Program-made: the position numbers and the translations under genes
Part shown: positions 54,794 to 63,986 of the stretch, in pieces
Numbering within the stretch: position 1 is the stretch's first letter
How the letters are laid out: the number at the start of each line of letters is the position of its first letter
Source: an uncultured Planctomycetaceae bacterium
Lineage (GTDB): Bacteria; Planctomycetota; Planctomycetia; Pirellulales; Thermoguttaceae
NCBI GenBank assembly: GCA_946408825.1
Contig: CAMJTU010000010.1
Span: 1 to 64,000, forward strand
Length of the DNA: 64,000 nucleotides
Direction of reading: 5' to 3'
The notes under the pieces: model-generated
Told to the model about the DNA's origin: nothing
What the model saw: the letters and a program-made list of their open reading frames with translations, nothing else
Databases searched by the model: none

Positions 54794-54832
54794 AGGGGCA
54801 GGTTGACGTAAAGGCGTCGGCCTGCCCCTTTG
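54794..54832 (+). terminator. Terminator of the DUF1559 gene
   Basis: A 15-bp stem with two G-U pairs (54794-54808 with 54815-54829) and a 6-nt loop, then a short T-run. It lies 63 bp after the stop codon. Confidence 0.8.
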
Positions 54833-54914
54833 ACGTTGTGGGCGATACGTTCCAAAGGCATTATGGACGTTCATTGTTACTCGTCGTTTCTTGACTCGCA
54901 ACGTGTATGAAAAC

Positions 54915-54950
54915 AAAAACGCCCGTCTCGACGTCAAGACGGGCGTTTTT
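54915..54950. terminator. Bidirectional terminator
   Basis: A perfect 14-bp stem (54915-54928 with 54937-54950) with A-run and T-run ends works in both directions, chiefly for parB. Confidence 0.92.
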
Positions 54951-54970
54951 ATCGTTTGATTTGTACTTTC

Positions 54971-56020
54971 TCAGCCTTTAGGCATGAACGCTTGGTAAAT
55001 ACGTTCGAAGTCGTTGTTTGAATTGAAGTGAATAACAATTTTGCCCTTGCCCTTGTCGTTTGCCGTTAGTTTGATTTTCATACCGAGCCAAGAGCGAATC
55101 TGGTTCTCCAGTTCTTTTACTTGAGGGCTGACTTCGGGTTTGGGTTTAAGCGGCGGTTTAGGCAGGAAACCGTTTGCGAGATATTCGCGGACGATTGCTT
55201 CCGTCTGACGGACGCTGAGTTGTTCGGAGACAATTCGACGCGCCATTTCTACCTGGTCCCAGTCTTCTAGGGGCAGGAGCGCTCGCGCGTGTCCCTGCGT
55301 AATCAATCCGCGCCTAGTCATTTCTTGAACGTCTTTATTGAGTTCTAAAAGCCTCATCAAGTTTGAGACCGTCGAGCGATCAAGCGCCAATCTTGCGGCG
55401 AGTTCTTCATGCGTTCCGCCGTAAAGATCGAGGTAGTTCCGGAACGCCGTCGCTTTTTCGAGCGGATTTAAGTCGCGTCGTTGCATGTTTTCTGTGAGCG
55501 CGAGTTCCGCCATCTGACGATCGTCGACCGAAATGATAATCGCCGGCGCTTTTTCCCAACCCGCTTCCGTCGCGGCGCGCAGTCTCCGCTCTCCCGCGAC
55601 GACCTCGTAGCGCTCTCCTCGCTGACGAAGTACGATCGGTTGCAACATTCCATGCTGATTGAGGCTTTCTTTGAGTTCGGCAAGTTCTTCTTCGTCGAAA
55701 TCGAGTCGCGGCTGGTAGGGGTTTGCGTCGATAAGGTTCACGGCGATTTCTCGAGCGATCCGTCCGTTGGAGAAACTCGCGAGCGCGCGATCTTTCTGTT
55801 CCTCCAGTTCTGCTGCGTCGGAACGTCGCGTTCCGCGCCGTAAGATCGTCTCGGACGTTTCGTCTGTCTGGTTGACGGCAAGAATCCCCGGACTAAAGGA
55901 TTCCTTTAGATTATCGTCATAATTCGCGTCGGCGACGCTTGCGCCGTTTGCCTCGTTTGCCGCCGCGAGATTGCTCAGCAGCGTGTCCAGTCCCCGTCCT
56001 AATCGTTTGCTCTTAGACAC
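54971..56020 (-). CDS. parB: Chromosome partitioning protein ParB
   Basis: A CTP-dependent DNA clamp loaded at parS. The N-terminus 'SKRLGRGLDTLL' is the ParA-stimulating motif. 'DANPYQPRLDFDEEELAELKESLNQHG', 'ELALTENMQRRDLNPLEKA' and the CTP motif 'VVAGERRLRAATEAGW' define the core. The helix-turn-helix is 'THEELAARLALDRSTVSNLMRLLEL'. The C-terminal dimer domain contains 'LENQIRSWLGMKIKL'. It overlaps parA by 8 bp. No clear copy of the parS consensus TGTTTCACGTGAAACA was seen in the window. Confidence 0.95.
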   Translation of the reverse strand: MSKSKRLGRGLDTLLSNLAAANEANGASVADANYDDNLKESFSPGILAVNQTDETSETILRRGTRRSDAAELEEQKDRALASFSNGRIAREIAVNLIDANPYQPRLDFDEEELAELKESLNQHGMLQPIVLRQRGERYEVVAGERRLRAATEAGWEKAPAIIISVDDRQMAELALTENMQRRDLNPLEKATAFRNYLDLYGGTHEELAARLALDRSTVSNLMRLLELNKDVQEMTRRGLITQGHARALLPLEDWDQVEMARRIVSEQLSVRQTEAIVREYLANGFLPKPPLKPKPEVSPQVKELENQIRSWLGMKIKLTANDKGKGKIVIHFNSNNDFERIYQAFMPKG

Positions 56021-56759
56021 GTTCTAACACCTCCAAACAGAGTTCGACGTAAGCTCTTGCCCCTCGAGATCGGGGCGCGTAATCAAAAATTGGTTTGCCA
56101 TAACTCGGCGCTTCGGCAATTGCGACGTCGCGTGGAATCGTCGTTCTAAAAACGACGTCGCCAAAGAACTCGCGTACTTCGCTTTCAACTTCGCGCGTGA
56201 GTTCTAACGACGAATCGCACATCGTCAGCACGACCCCCCCATATTCCAACGCACGGGATTTGCGTTTCATCGCCCTGCCGATAATCTCGATCATCTGGAC
56301 GAGCCCTTCCATTGCGAAGTATTCGCATTGGATCGGCGTAAGTACGTCGGTCGACCAAGCGAGCGCCGATTGTGTGAGAGGTCCTAGCGACGGCGGACAA
56401 TCGATAAAAACGTGATCATACCCCTTTGTCTCGCGTGTTAAGTGGAGCGTCATTTTCTCGAAAACGCTGGCGTCGCGCACGCTGGCGAGCCGTTCGACGT
56501 CGCCGAAGTTGCGGCAACCGGGAAGGACGTCGAGACCGCATGGCGTCTTTCTAATTGCGCGTCTAATCGGTTCGCCTGTAACGAGCGGATGACGCGACGT
56601 CGGCGTCAGACCCAGTCCGCTCGTTGCGTTACACTGTGGATCGAGATCGATCAGGAGCGCGGAGGAACCTGCTCGAACGAACCCCGCCGCGAGCGATATC
56701 GCCGTGGTCGTCTTGCCGACCCCGCCTTTCTGATTCGCGATGCAGAAGGTTCTTGTCAT
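56013..56759 (-). CDS. parA: Chromosome partitioning ATPase ParA
   Basis: A Walker-type ParA/Soj ATPase that moves ParB-parS complexes. The deviant Walker A is 'IANQKGGVGKTTTAISLA', with the signature Lys. Walker A' is 'LLIDLDPQCNATSGLG' and Walker B 'HVFIDCPPSLGPLTQSALAW'. It has no N-terminal HTH, typical of the chromosomal type Ib-like/Soj group, and is 248 aa. It overlaps parB, which indicates one operon. The 291 bp upstream (56760-57050) are shared with the divergent sensor kinase. Confidence 0.95.
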   Translation of the reverse strand: MTRTFCIANQKGGVGKTTTAISLAAGFVRAGSSALLIDLDPQCNATSGLGLTPTSRHPLVTGEPIRRAIRKTPCGLDVLPGCRNFGDVERLASVRDASVFEKMTLHLTRETKGYDHVFIDCPPSLGPLTQSALAWSTDVLTPIQCEYFAMEGLVQMIEIIGRAMKRKSRALEYGGVVLTMCDSSLELTREVESEVREFFGDVVFRTTIPRDVAIAEAPSYGKPIFDYAPRSRGARAYVELCLEVLERV

Positions 56760-57050
56760 GGTTTCCGTCTAAATTATTGGGGTACAAACAGTTTGTCTCG
56801 TTTTTTCGTATTCTCTTACCCACGTTAAGAGTTTGACGAGTATAGCAAATGCGTCCGAGAGAAGGAACGTCAGATTTCCAAAAAAATATACGACGTCTTT
56901 CTCATTCGAGTTGGACGTTATAACACGACAGTTTTTACGTAATCCTCTAAACTTGACGAGTGAATTCTTCTCGTTTATACTGGCTCAAAGAGGCGTGAAC
57001 TGCGTCGCGCCTTGACGATCTGACGTGTTTTAGCGGCGACGGGTAGACGT

Positions 57051-58928
57051 ATGGAGCCGAAACGTTCCGGAAGAACCTTTTTTGAATCGAGCCTAGAGTT
57101 AAAGTGCCTTTTCTTTTTCGGTTTGGCGCTCGCGGTTGTCATCGTTATCAGCGTTTTACTCTATTACAAAGCGACGAAATCTCAGGTCGAAGCCCAAAAT
57201 CCGCTTATGGGCAAACTTGTCAGCGAGCGTGAATTCTTGCTTATGCATATCAAAGGATTGGCGTCGGAGAGCGAGACCGAACGATCGAGCGCAATGTCGG
57301 ACGCCAGCGACGTCAACGATTTCATCGATTCGATGACGACTCTTAGCGAAAAAATTGGCGGTCTCGGCGAGCGCGCGCGATTTGAAACACGTCTCATTCG
57401 GCCTCGGAGTTTAGAGTCGGAGGAGGACGACGACGATCTTATTCTTGATAGTTTTGAAAAACATATGCTCGAAGAACTCGAAACCAAGCCTGCGCCCGTA
57501 GACGAGGTTTCTGGCGAACCGTTTAACGCGCCGATTCAGCGAGTCGATTCCGAGGGACGTTACCACTATTATCAGCCGTTAAAACTCGAACGCACCTGTT
57601 GGAACTGTCATCATGAAATTATGGGGGATTCGTCGCTCGAACTTGGAGCAATTCTTGGCGTCGTTCAGGTGACGATTCCTGAACCTCCCGCGAAGAAGGA
57701 GCGCGCACGACTCTGGACGTTGCTCCTCGGGGGCGCGATCGTTACGGCGTTTTTAGCGTTGATGGCGTTTTATGTCGTCATCCGCGTCGTGGTTGTTAAG
57801 CCGCTGCGGAGTCTTCGCGAGGTCAGCGAGGCGATTAGTTGCGGCGACGTGTCGAAACGGGCTGAACTTCAGACGGGCGACGAGTTTGAAGCGCTTGGAA
57901 CTGCGTTCAATAAAATGATTCTCTATCTTGTGGCGACACATGATCGCCTAGTGTCGCTTAACGCAGAACTTGAGCAAAACGTCGACGAACTTGCACAGGC
58001 AAACTTGCAACTTTACGAATCCAACCGAGTGAAATCAGACTTTATGGCGACGATGAGCCATGAACTTCGAACTCCCCTCAACAGTATTCTCGGATTTAGT
58101 CAGATACTGGGTTCTATCGAATCCCTCGACGAGCGCCAGCGAAAATACGTCAACAATATTAATAATTCTGGAAACTCGCTCCTGAACATGATTAATAATA
58201 TCCTCGATATGGCGCGTATCGAGGACGGTCGCGTAGAGATCAAACTTTCCGATTTTCGTATCGAATCGATTGTGCTCGCGCAGTGCGATATGGCGCGTCC
58301 CTTGACAGATAAAAAGAGACTTGATCTAACGACGAAATTTGCGTCTGATTTGCCGCCGATGCGTCAGGACGAGGCTAGAATTCAGCAGATTCTTAATAAT
58401 CTCCTTTCCAACGCGATTAAGTTTACGCCGGAAGGCGGACGAATTCAGGTTGTCGTTAACCGAATCATGCGTCCTCCTGTCGTTAAATCGTTGACGACCC
58501 CCGATTCGGAAGAAATTCCCTTCCTCGAAATGATTGTTAAAGACTCAGGAGTCGGAGTCGCCGAAGAAGATCGACAGATCATTTTCGAGAAATTCCGACA
58601 AGGCAAGAGTTCCGCTAGCGGCGGCGCGATGACCCGGGAGTATTCCGGGAGCGGTCTCGGTCTTTCGATTGTTCGCGAGTTATGTAAGCTTTTGGAAGGC
58701 GAGATAACGCTTGAAAGCCAACCGGGGTTTGGGAGCGCTTTTACCGTTTTCCTTCCTTGGCGTTTGAATCTGCCGACGCTCACTGAATCGGCGATGAAAA
58801 CGGAAATTCAGGAGTACGCCCGCGGAGGCGTTTCTCGCAACACCGGCGTTCATTCCCTGCATGTCGCGTCGGACGGCGCGGATCGAGAACGTTCTCAGTC
58901 CGACGTTTTTCACAGTCAGAAACGATAA
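57051..58928 (+). CDS. Sensor histidine kinase with CxxCH periplasmic domain
   Basis: A 625-aa membrane kinase. One helix at about residues 16-39 and a second at about 225-248 enclose a periplasmic domain of the Tll0287/DUF3365 kind. It contains 'LERTCWNCHHEI' (Cys183, Cys186, His187), a possible c-type haem site. A HAMP segment follows (about 247-300), then HisKA with phospho-acceptor His337 in 'SHELRTPLNSILGFS'. The HATPase domain has 'NNLLSNAIKFTPEGG' (N box), 'VKDSGVGVAEED' and 'YSGSGLGLSIVRELC'. Haem would allow redox or gas sensing, which is inference. No response regulator is adjacent, so it is an orphan kinase. Confidence 0.92.
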   Translation: MEPKRSGRTFFESSLELKCLFFFGLALAVVIVISVLLYYKATKSQVEAQNPLMGKLVSEREFLLMHIKGLASESETERSSAMSDASDVNDFIDSMTTLSEKIGGLGERARFETRLIRPRSLESEEDDDDLILDSFEKHMLEELETKPAPVDEVSGEPFNAPIQRVDSEGRYHYYQPLKLERTCWNCHHEIMGDSSLELGAILGVVQVTIPEPPAKKERARLWTLLLGGAIVTAFLALMAFYVVIRVVVVKPLRSLREVSEAISCGDVSKRAELQTGDEFEALGTAFNKMILYLVATHDRLVSLNAELEQNVDELAQANLQLYESNRVKSDFMATMSHELRTPLNSILGFSQILGSIESLDERQRKYVNNINNSGNSLLNMINNILDMARIEDGRVEIKLSDFRIESIVLAQCDMARPLTDKKRLDLTTKFASDLPPMRQDEARIQQILNNLLSNAIKFTPEGGRIQVVVNRIMRPPVVKSLTTPDSEEIPFLEMIVKDSGVGVAEEDRQIIFEKFRQGKSSASGGAMTREYSGSGLGLSIVRELCKLLEGEITLESQPGFGSAFTVFLPWRLNLPTLTESAMKTEIQEYARGGVSRNTGVHSLHVASDGADRERSQSDVFHSQKR

Positions 58929-58981
58929 ACCCTTCAGATTGGCGCGACGTTCCCTTCAGGATTCAAAGGAAAGTAATTTTT

Positions 58982-61525
58982 ATGAAACGTAGCTTGCTTT
59001 TGGCCCTTTTCTGCACGACTGCGATTACGTTGTGTTTTTCAAACGTTGTGATCGCAGCCGACTCCGACGTCAAATACGACGTGTCTAAACCGTTGCGACT
59101 CGTAAAAGCAGGCGAGGCGCCCGTCGGCGAACATTTTGCGCCGACGCTCGACTTTAGGGCGCAATGGATTGCCGCTCCAGACCTTCCAGAGCCTGTTTTA
59201 CCGAACCTTTGGCTTGCATATCGCAAGACGATAGAGCTTGACGCCATTCCTAAAAAGGCGATTTGTCGTATTGCTTGCGATTCGAAGTACTGGCTTTATG
59301 TCAACGGCAAGAATGTCGTTTTTGAGGGCGGTCTCAAACGCGGTCCAACTCCCTATGACACCTATTACGACGTCGTCGATCTCAAACCGTTTCTTCAGGA
59401 GGGAAAGAATACGATTGCCGTTTTGCATTGGTTCTTTGGCAAGCAAGCGTTTTCACATGTAAACAGCGGTTTTCCTGGTTTTATTTTTGACGCGACGACG
59501 AACGGCGACGACGGGCTTTTTCTCGTGAGCGACGGTTCTTGGAAAGCGACCGTTTATTCCGCCGTTCCAGAGGGGCTGACCTGTCCGAACATTACAGAAC
59601 GCGGTCAAAAAGAAGTTTGGCCGAAGTTCGACTCATCCGCCGTTGCTAAGGATTGGCGCGAAAAAACGTCTGGCGCTTACGAGATGACGACCGCCGATCC
59701 TCAACCGAATAGACGTTTGGGCGAATGGAACGTCCGTTTCAACGCGCAGTATGATTTTGAAGGAGATTGGAAAGTCGTTGGTTTTGACGACTCTTCCTGG
59801 AAGAACGCGAAGGAACTAGGTCTCGCTTACGATTCCAAGACGAAGAAGCCGTTGGCGCCGTGGAATTACCTCTTTAAGCGTCCGTCGCCTCTTTTCAAAG
59901 ACTGGGGAATGCGCGATTATGTCGCTTTGACCGAAGAACCTCAGTCTGACGGCAGTCTGAAAGTGGTCTGCGATCTCCCGTATAATCTCCATGCGACCCC
60001 GTATCTTAAGGTCGAAGCGCCTGCCGGTTTGACGATTGACATGCGCACCGACGACTATAAGGGCGGAAGCGAGTATAACGTCCGCGCCGAATATGTTACG
60101 AAGGACGGCGTACAAGAGTACGAATCCCTTGGGTGGATGAACGGACACCATATGATTTACACGTTGCCCGCGGGCGTCAAGCCGATAGCGCTCCGCTATC
60201 GAGAGTCCGGTTATGACACGTCGTTTGTGTCCAACTTTAAATGTAACGACGACTTCTACAATCGATTCTGGAAGAAGGCGGAACGTACTCTTTATGTGAC
60301 GATGCGCGATTCGTATTTCGACTGTCCCGACCGTGAACGTTCACACTGGTGGGGCGACGCGGTCAACGAACTCGGCGAGGCGTTTTACGCGCTCGATCGC
60401 AACGCCGACGCGATTCCTCGCAAAGCGTTCTATGAACTCGCTCGTTTCCAACGTGCCGACGGCACGATGTACGCGCCGATTCCCGACGGCAATTGGTCCA
60501 AAGAACTTCCTGCGCAAATTCTTGCGACGGTCGGCGCTTGTGGACTCGGAACTTATTCCTGGTTTTCTGGCGATTTCGAAACGGACGAGGATATCTACCC
60601 TGCGATTAAGCGTTATCTCATGATCTGGGAATTCGACGCAGACGGAGTCGTCAAAGTGCGGAATGGCGATTGGAGTTGGGGAGATTGGGGCGAAAACATC
60701 GATCTTCGCGTTCTCCTTAACGCTTGGTACGCGCTCGCGCTTGACGAGGGAATCTTCCTTGCCGAACGACTCGGCGATCAAGACGGATTGAAAGAGTTCA
60801 AGACGCGTCGTGAAAGGCTAGACGCTAACTTCAATAAAGTCTTCTGGACCGGTTCCGAATATCGTGATCCGTCATATAAGGGACGAACGGACGATCGTTC
60901 CAACGCGATGGCGATTGTCGCCGGTTTTGTCGCGCCTTCACAGTACGGCGCGATGCTCGACGTCTTCAAAAATGAAGAGAACGCCAGTCCTTACATGGAG
61001 AAGTATGTTCTTCAAGCTCTTTTCATGATTGGCGAGGGCGATTACGCGCTTGAGCGTCTTAAGAAACGTTTTACTAAGATGGTCGATTGCCCCGACTATA
61101 CGACGCTCTGGGAAGGCTGGGGAATCGGCTCCGAAGGCTATGGCGGCGGTACGATTAATCACGCATGGAGCGGCGGCGGTCTTACTTGTCTTGCTCAGTA
61201 TGCGATTGGACTTGTGCCCGTTGCGCCCGCGTTTAAAGAGTTTGTCGTTCAACCGCAACTTGGTTCGCTTACGTCTGTTAGTAGTTCGACCCAGACAAGT
61301 TCCGGTTTGATATCAGTAGCGCTGAAGAAGTCTGACGAGTTCTTTGAGGCGGAAATATCGGCGCCCGAAAACGTCAGAGGCTGGCTTGCCGTTCCCGAAG
61401 GATACGTCGTTCCGACTGCCGCCGCCGCTAAGGACGTGCCTACGTATAAGGCTGTCGCTTCTCCGGTCTCGGGTTACGTAGAATTAAAGGCCGGCGTCAA
61501 TAAACTTTCGTTCAAGCGTAGATAG
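58982..61525 (+). CDS. Alpha-L-rhamnosidase-like glycosidase (GH78-like)
   Basis: An 847-aa exported enzyme with a signal peptide ('LLALFCTTAITLCFSNVVIAA'). The N-terminal region has beta-sandwich modules typical of GH78 ('WIAAPDLPEPVLPNLWLAYRKTIEL', 'LYVNGKNVVFEGGLKRGPTPYDTYYDVVDL'). The catalytic (alpha/alpha)6 barrel contains 'FDCPDRERSHWWGDAVNELGEAFYAL' and ends with 'GGGTINHAWSGG' and 'PAFKEFVVQPQLG', all usual for alpha-L-rhamnosidases. The likely substrate is rhamnose-containing polysaccharide. A GGAAAG site precedes the ATG. The gene stands alone, 53 bp after the kinase gene. Confidence 0.88.
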   Translation: MKRSLLLALFCTTAITLCFSNVVIAADSDVKYDVSKPLRLVKAGEAPVGEHFAPTLDFRAQWIAAPDLPEPVLPNLWLAYRKTIELDAIPKKAICRIACDSKYWLYVNGKNVVFEGGLKRGPTPYDTYYDVVDLKPFLQEGKNTIAVLHWFFGKQAFSHVNSGFPGFIFDATTNGDDGLFLVSDGSWKATVYSAVPEGLTCPNITERGQKEVWPKFDSSAVAKDWREKTSGAYEMTTADPQPNRRLGEWNVRFNAQYDFEGDWKVVGFDDSSWKNAKELGLAYDSKTKKPLAPWNYLFKRPSPLFKDWGMRDYVALTEEPQSDGSLKVVCDLPYNLHATPYLKVEAPAGLTIDMRTDDYKGGSEYNVRAEYVTKDGVQEYESLGWMNGHHMIYTLPAGVKPIALRYRESGYDTSFVSNFKCNDDFYNRFWKKAERTLYVTMRDSYFDCPDRERSHWWGDAVNELGEAFYALDRNADAIPRKAFYELARFQRADGTMYAPIPDGNWSKELPAQILATVGACGLGTYSWFSGDFETDEDIYPAIKRYLMIWEFDADGVVKVRNGDWSWGDWGENIDLRVLLNAWYALALDEGIFLAERLGDQDGLKEFKTRRERLDANFNKVFWTGSEYRDPSYKGRTDDRSNAMAIVAGFVAPSQYGAMLDVFKNEENASPYMEKYVLQALFMIGEGDYALERLKKRFTKMVDCPDYTTLWEGWGIGSEGYGGGTINHAWSGGGLTCLAQYAIGLVPVAPAFKEFVVQPQLGSLTSVSSSTQTSSGLISVALKKSDEFFEAEISAPENVRGWLAVPEGYVVPTAAAAKDVPTYKAVASPVSGYVELKAGVNKLSFKRR

Positions 61526-61555
61526 TTGCAACGTCAGCGTTGATTCCAACGATAG

Positions 61556-61590
61556 AGGGCGTCCGACAGGTGTTCGAACGCCCTTGTTTT
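61556..61590 (+). terminator. Terminator after the rhamnosidase gene
   Basis: An 11-bp stem with one mismatch (61556-61566 with 61574-61584) is followed by TGTTTT. The rest of 61591-62007, upstream of nusA, shows no supported gene; rimP, the usual neighbour of nusA, is not there. Confidence 0.8.
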
Positions 61591-62007
61591 CGTTCTGTCC
61601 CTTCGTTTTAACAGAGAGATATTAATTCCGAAAAAATCGTTCGCATTAGTTTTATTCGGTTGACTATTCTCTCCCGAAAGATAGAATGGATAAACAATAC
61701 GCGTCTTGTGAGACGTTTTTCTCTCCGGTTGGTCTGGTCTGAACGCGCTCACAAGATGAAACGGCGGTTTTCGATTCTGCTTTCCCCTTGTCAGTAAGGA
61801 GGCGAGATTGGTTCAAGGAATATTTCCTGAACATGCCAACGCGCAAAAATGTCGGCGTCGAAATCCAGACGTTTGGGACTGGCTCGGTTACTTCGAGTCT
61901 CCGGGTCTACCGTTGAAACTTTTGATCAAAACGACGCGAGCATCCTTCTCAAAGGGAACGGACGGGGCGTGTTGGTTTGCGCTTTCCACTAGACTGAAGA
62001 CGAACGC

Positions 62008-63369
62008 ATGAATCCTGACGAAATTAAACGGCTTGTTGACCAGATCTATCTCGAGAAGGGCATCGATAGGGCTGTAATTTTTCGATGTATTGAAGAAGCT
62101 TTGATGACGGCTGCCAAGCGTCATGGAAGCGACGGCGACGATTCCGACTATCAAATTTCTATCGATCCTCAAACGGGCGAGATATACGCGTATCGCGATA
62201 ATGTTCCAATCACAACGGAACAGATTACCGCTCGCGCCGGCGCCCAGTCCGCGCGTCAGAGTATAACGCAAAAGATTCGGGAGGCGGTACGCGACGCGAT
62301 CTATGATCGGTACAACGAGCGGCTGAATAGCGGCGAAGAGCTTATCTCGGGAGTCGTCCGTAAAATAGAACGCGGCGGCGTCGTCGTTATGGTCGACGGT
62401 AAACAGGAGGCTTGGCTTCCGAACAGCAACAGGATTAGGGGCGAAATTTATCGGGTTGATTCCGAGTACGATTTTGTGATCGAGTCCGTTGAAAAAGTCG
62501 GCATGAAGGCGCGTATTGTTCTTAATCGCAAGAGTAAATTGCTCTTGCAGCGTCTTTTTGAACGCGAGTGCCCCGAAATTCAAGATGGATCCGTAGAAAT
62601 TATGGGGATCAGTCGCGACGCAGGTCCCACGACCAGTCGTGATTCCGCAAATCGCGATCCTTCCAATCGCGAACCTGGCAACCGTTCTAAGATTGCCGTT
62701 CGTTCAAACGATTCTCGTATCGATCCCCTTGGCGTCTGTCTTGGCGTCCGTAACTCGCGGGTGATGAGCGTCTCAAACGCGCTCAATAAGGAGCGTATTG
62801 ACGTCGTGATTTGGAGCGACGATACGAATGTTTTTATCCAGAATTCCCTTTCGCCTGCAAAGGTCGACGAGGTTGTTCTGTGCCCTCGTCTCGATCGTGC
62901 GTTCGTGACGGTTCACCCCGATCAGTTGCGGCTCGCGATTGGCAAGCGCGGTCAGAATGTGAATCTCGCGAAGAAGCTTCTTGGCGGATGGGAGCTCGAA
63001 ATTCTTACTCGCGACGACAAACACGACGAACTTGCAGAAACAATCAAGCGTGCGACCGCAGAATTCCAAGCGATTGACGGCGTTACGCCCGAGTTTGCCG
63101 AGGCGATCGTCGACGAAGGGTTTACTTCCTACTACGATCTCTCCTGTATCGAGCCTGACGAGTTCATGGAAATTACCGGCGCCTCGCCCGAGTTGACGGC
63201 GTCTATCCTTGAAAAGGTCGAAGAACTTGCCGAGGAGCAGGAGCGTCTTGAAGAGGAACGACGTAAGGCTGAGTACGCGAACCCTGGTCGGGAGAAGAGT
63301 GTTCGGAACGACGATAAGAAGAACGATACTTCTTCGCAAGTTCCCGACGCGCCTGCCGAATCCAACTAG
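62008..63369 (+). CDS. nusA: Transcription termination/antitermination factor NusA
   Basis: Binds RNA polymerase and nascent RNA to modulate pausing and termination. The N-terminal domain is 'LEKGIDRAVIFRCIEEALMTAAKRH'. S1 domain: 'LISGVVRKIERGGVVVMVDGKQEAWLP' (about 110-180). KH1: 'CLGVRNSRVMSVSNALNKERIDVVIWS'. KH2: 'LAIGKRGQNVNLAKKLLGGWELEI'. A helix-hairpin-helix-like domain follows ('AIVDEGFTSYYDLSCIEPDEFMEITG'). Before KH1 there is a 20-residue insert with a D/E-SANRDPSNREPGNRSK-like repeat (about 212-230), which is unusual. The acidic C-terminus is short. It is followed by the IF2-N ORF and infB. Confidence 0.95.
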   Translation: MNPDEIKRLVDQIYLEKGIDRAVIFRCIEEALMTAAKRHGSDGDDSDYQISIDPQTGEIYAYRDNVPITTEQITARAGAQSARQSITQKIREAVRDAIYDRYNERLNSGEELISGVVRKIERGGVVVMVDGKQEAWLPNSNRIRGEIYRVDSEYDFVIESVEKVGMKARIVLNRKSKLLLQRLFERECPEIQDGSVEIMGISRDAGPTTSRDSANRDPSNREPGNRSKIAVRSNDSRIDPLGVCLGVRNSRVMSVSNALNKERIDVVIWSDDTNVFIQNSLSPAKVDEVVLCPRLDRAFVTVHPDQLRLAIGKRGQNVNLAKKLLGGWELEILTRDDKHDELAETIKRATAEFQAIDGVTPEFAEAIVDEGFTSYYDLSCIEPDEFMEITGASPELTASILEKVEELAEEQERLEEERRKAEYANPGREKSVRNDDKKNDTSSQVPDAPAESN

Positions 63370-63458
63370 GGGCGACAGACGAAGATTTGTAAAAAACGTC
63401 GGCGTTTGTAGAGCCTTTTTCGCATGATTACGTAGCGTTTTTTTCAAGGGGAAACATT

Positions 63459-63659
63459 TTGTCGATTCGGTTGTATGTGCTTGCTAGGGAACTCGGGGTA
63501 GAAAACAACGCCGTTATTGACGTTTGCGCCAAGATTGGCGTCAAGAGCAATACCAATCAGGGGGGCGATCAAAAAGCTGAACCGTTTTTGGTCGCTCTTT
63601 CGACTCTTTCCGACGAAGACGCCGATCGTATACGCAAGTTTTACGCGGAGTCCCGATAG
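63459..63659 (+). CDS. Stand-alone IF2-N domain protein, 66 aa
   Basis: A TTG start with an AAGGGG site leads to 'MSIRLYVLARELGVENNAVIDVCAKIGV', the N-terminal domain of planctomycete initiation factor IF-2. It continues to 'LSTLSDEDADRIRKFYAESR' and ends in TAG, exactly where the domain ends. No frame continues into an IF-2 body in the next 330 bp. A second start that encodes the same first four residues (TTG TCG ATT CGA) appears at 63987. It is therefore either a duplicated free domain or a decayed first copy. Position, 89 bp after nusA, is where infB is expected. Confidence 0.75.
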   Translation: MSIRLYVLARELGVENNAVIDVCAKIGVKSNTNQGGDQKAEPFLVALSTLSDEDADRIRKFYAESR

Positions 63660-63986
63660 AACGTTCAGGGCGCGCCCTTCTGTTGCATGACAGGAATCGC
63701 CCTTTTTGACGTGGTCCCAAATCGGGCGCGTCTGGTTAGTTTTACCTTTTACAAGGAGACATGCTAAAGTTACTCCATATAACGTAGGTTGAGGAGTCTC
63801 TTGAGGTTCCGTGATTTGTTCCGATTCGTTGAACCTGTTGGTTTTACGGTCGAAGTTAAACGTGACGTTGGTTAAGCGCGACGAACGGTGGAATTTGATC
63901 GTCGGCTTTGGTAAGAGAAAATGCGAGTTACGCATCCTGCGTAAGACGCGTAGCGAACCAGTTTAAGCAGTTGAGAGAAGTAAGCA

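Noticed and set aside
61808..62011. 67-codon TTG-start frame just before nusA, where rimP would be expected
   Set aside because: No RimP features, TTG start with no clear ribosome site, and it overlaps the nusA start out of frame.
63444..63935. Minus-strand frame across the IF2-N ORF
   Set aside because: It reads against a recognisable IF2-N domain and shows no domain of its own.
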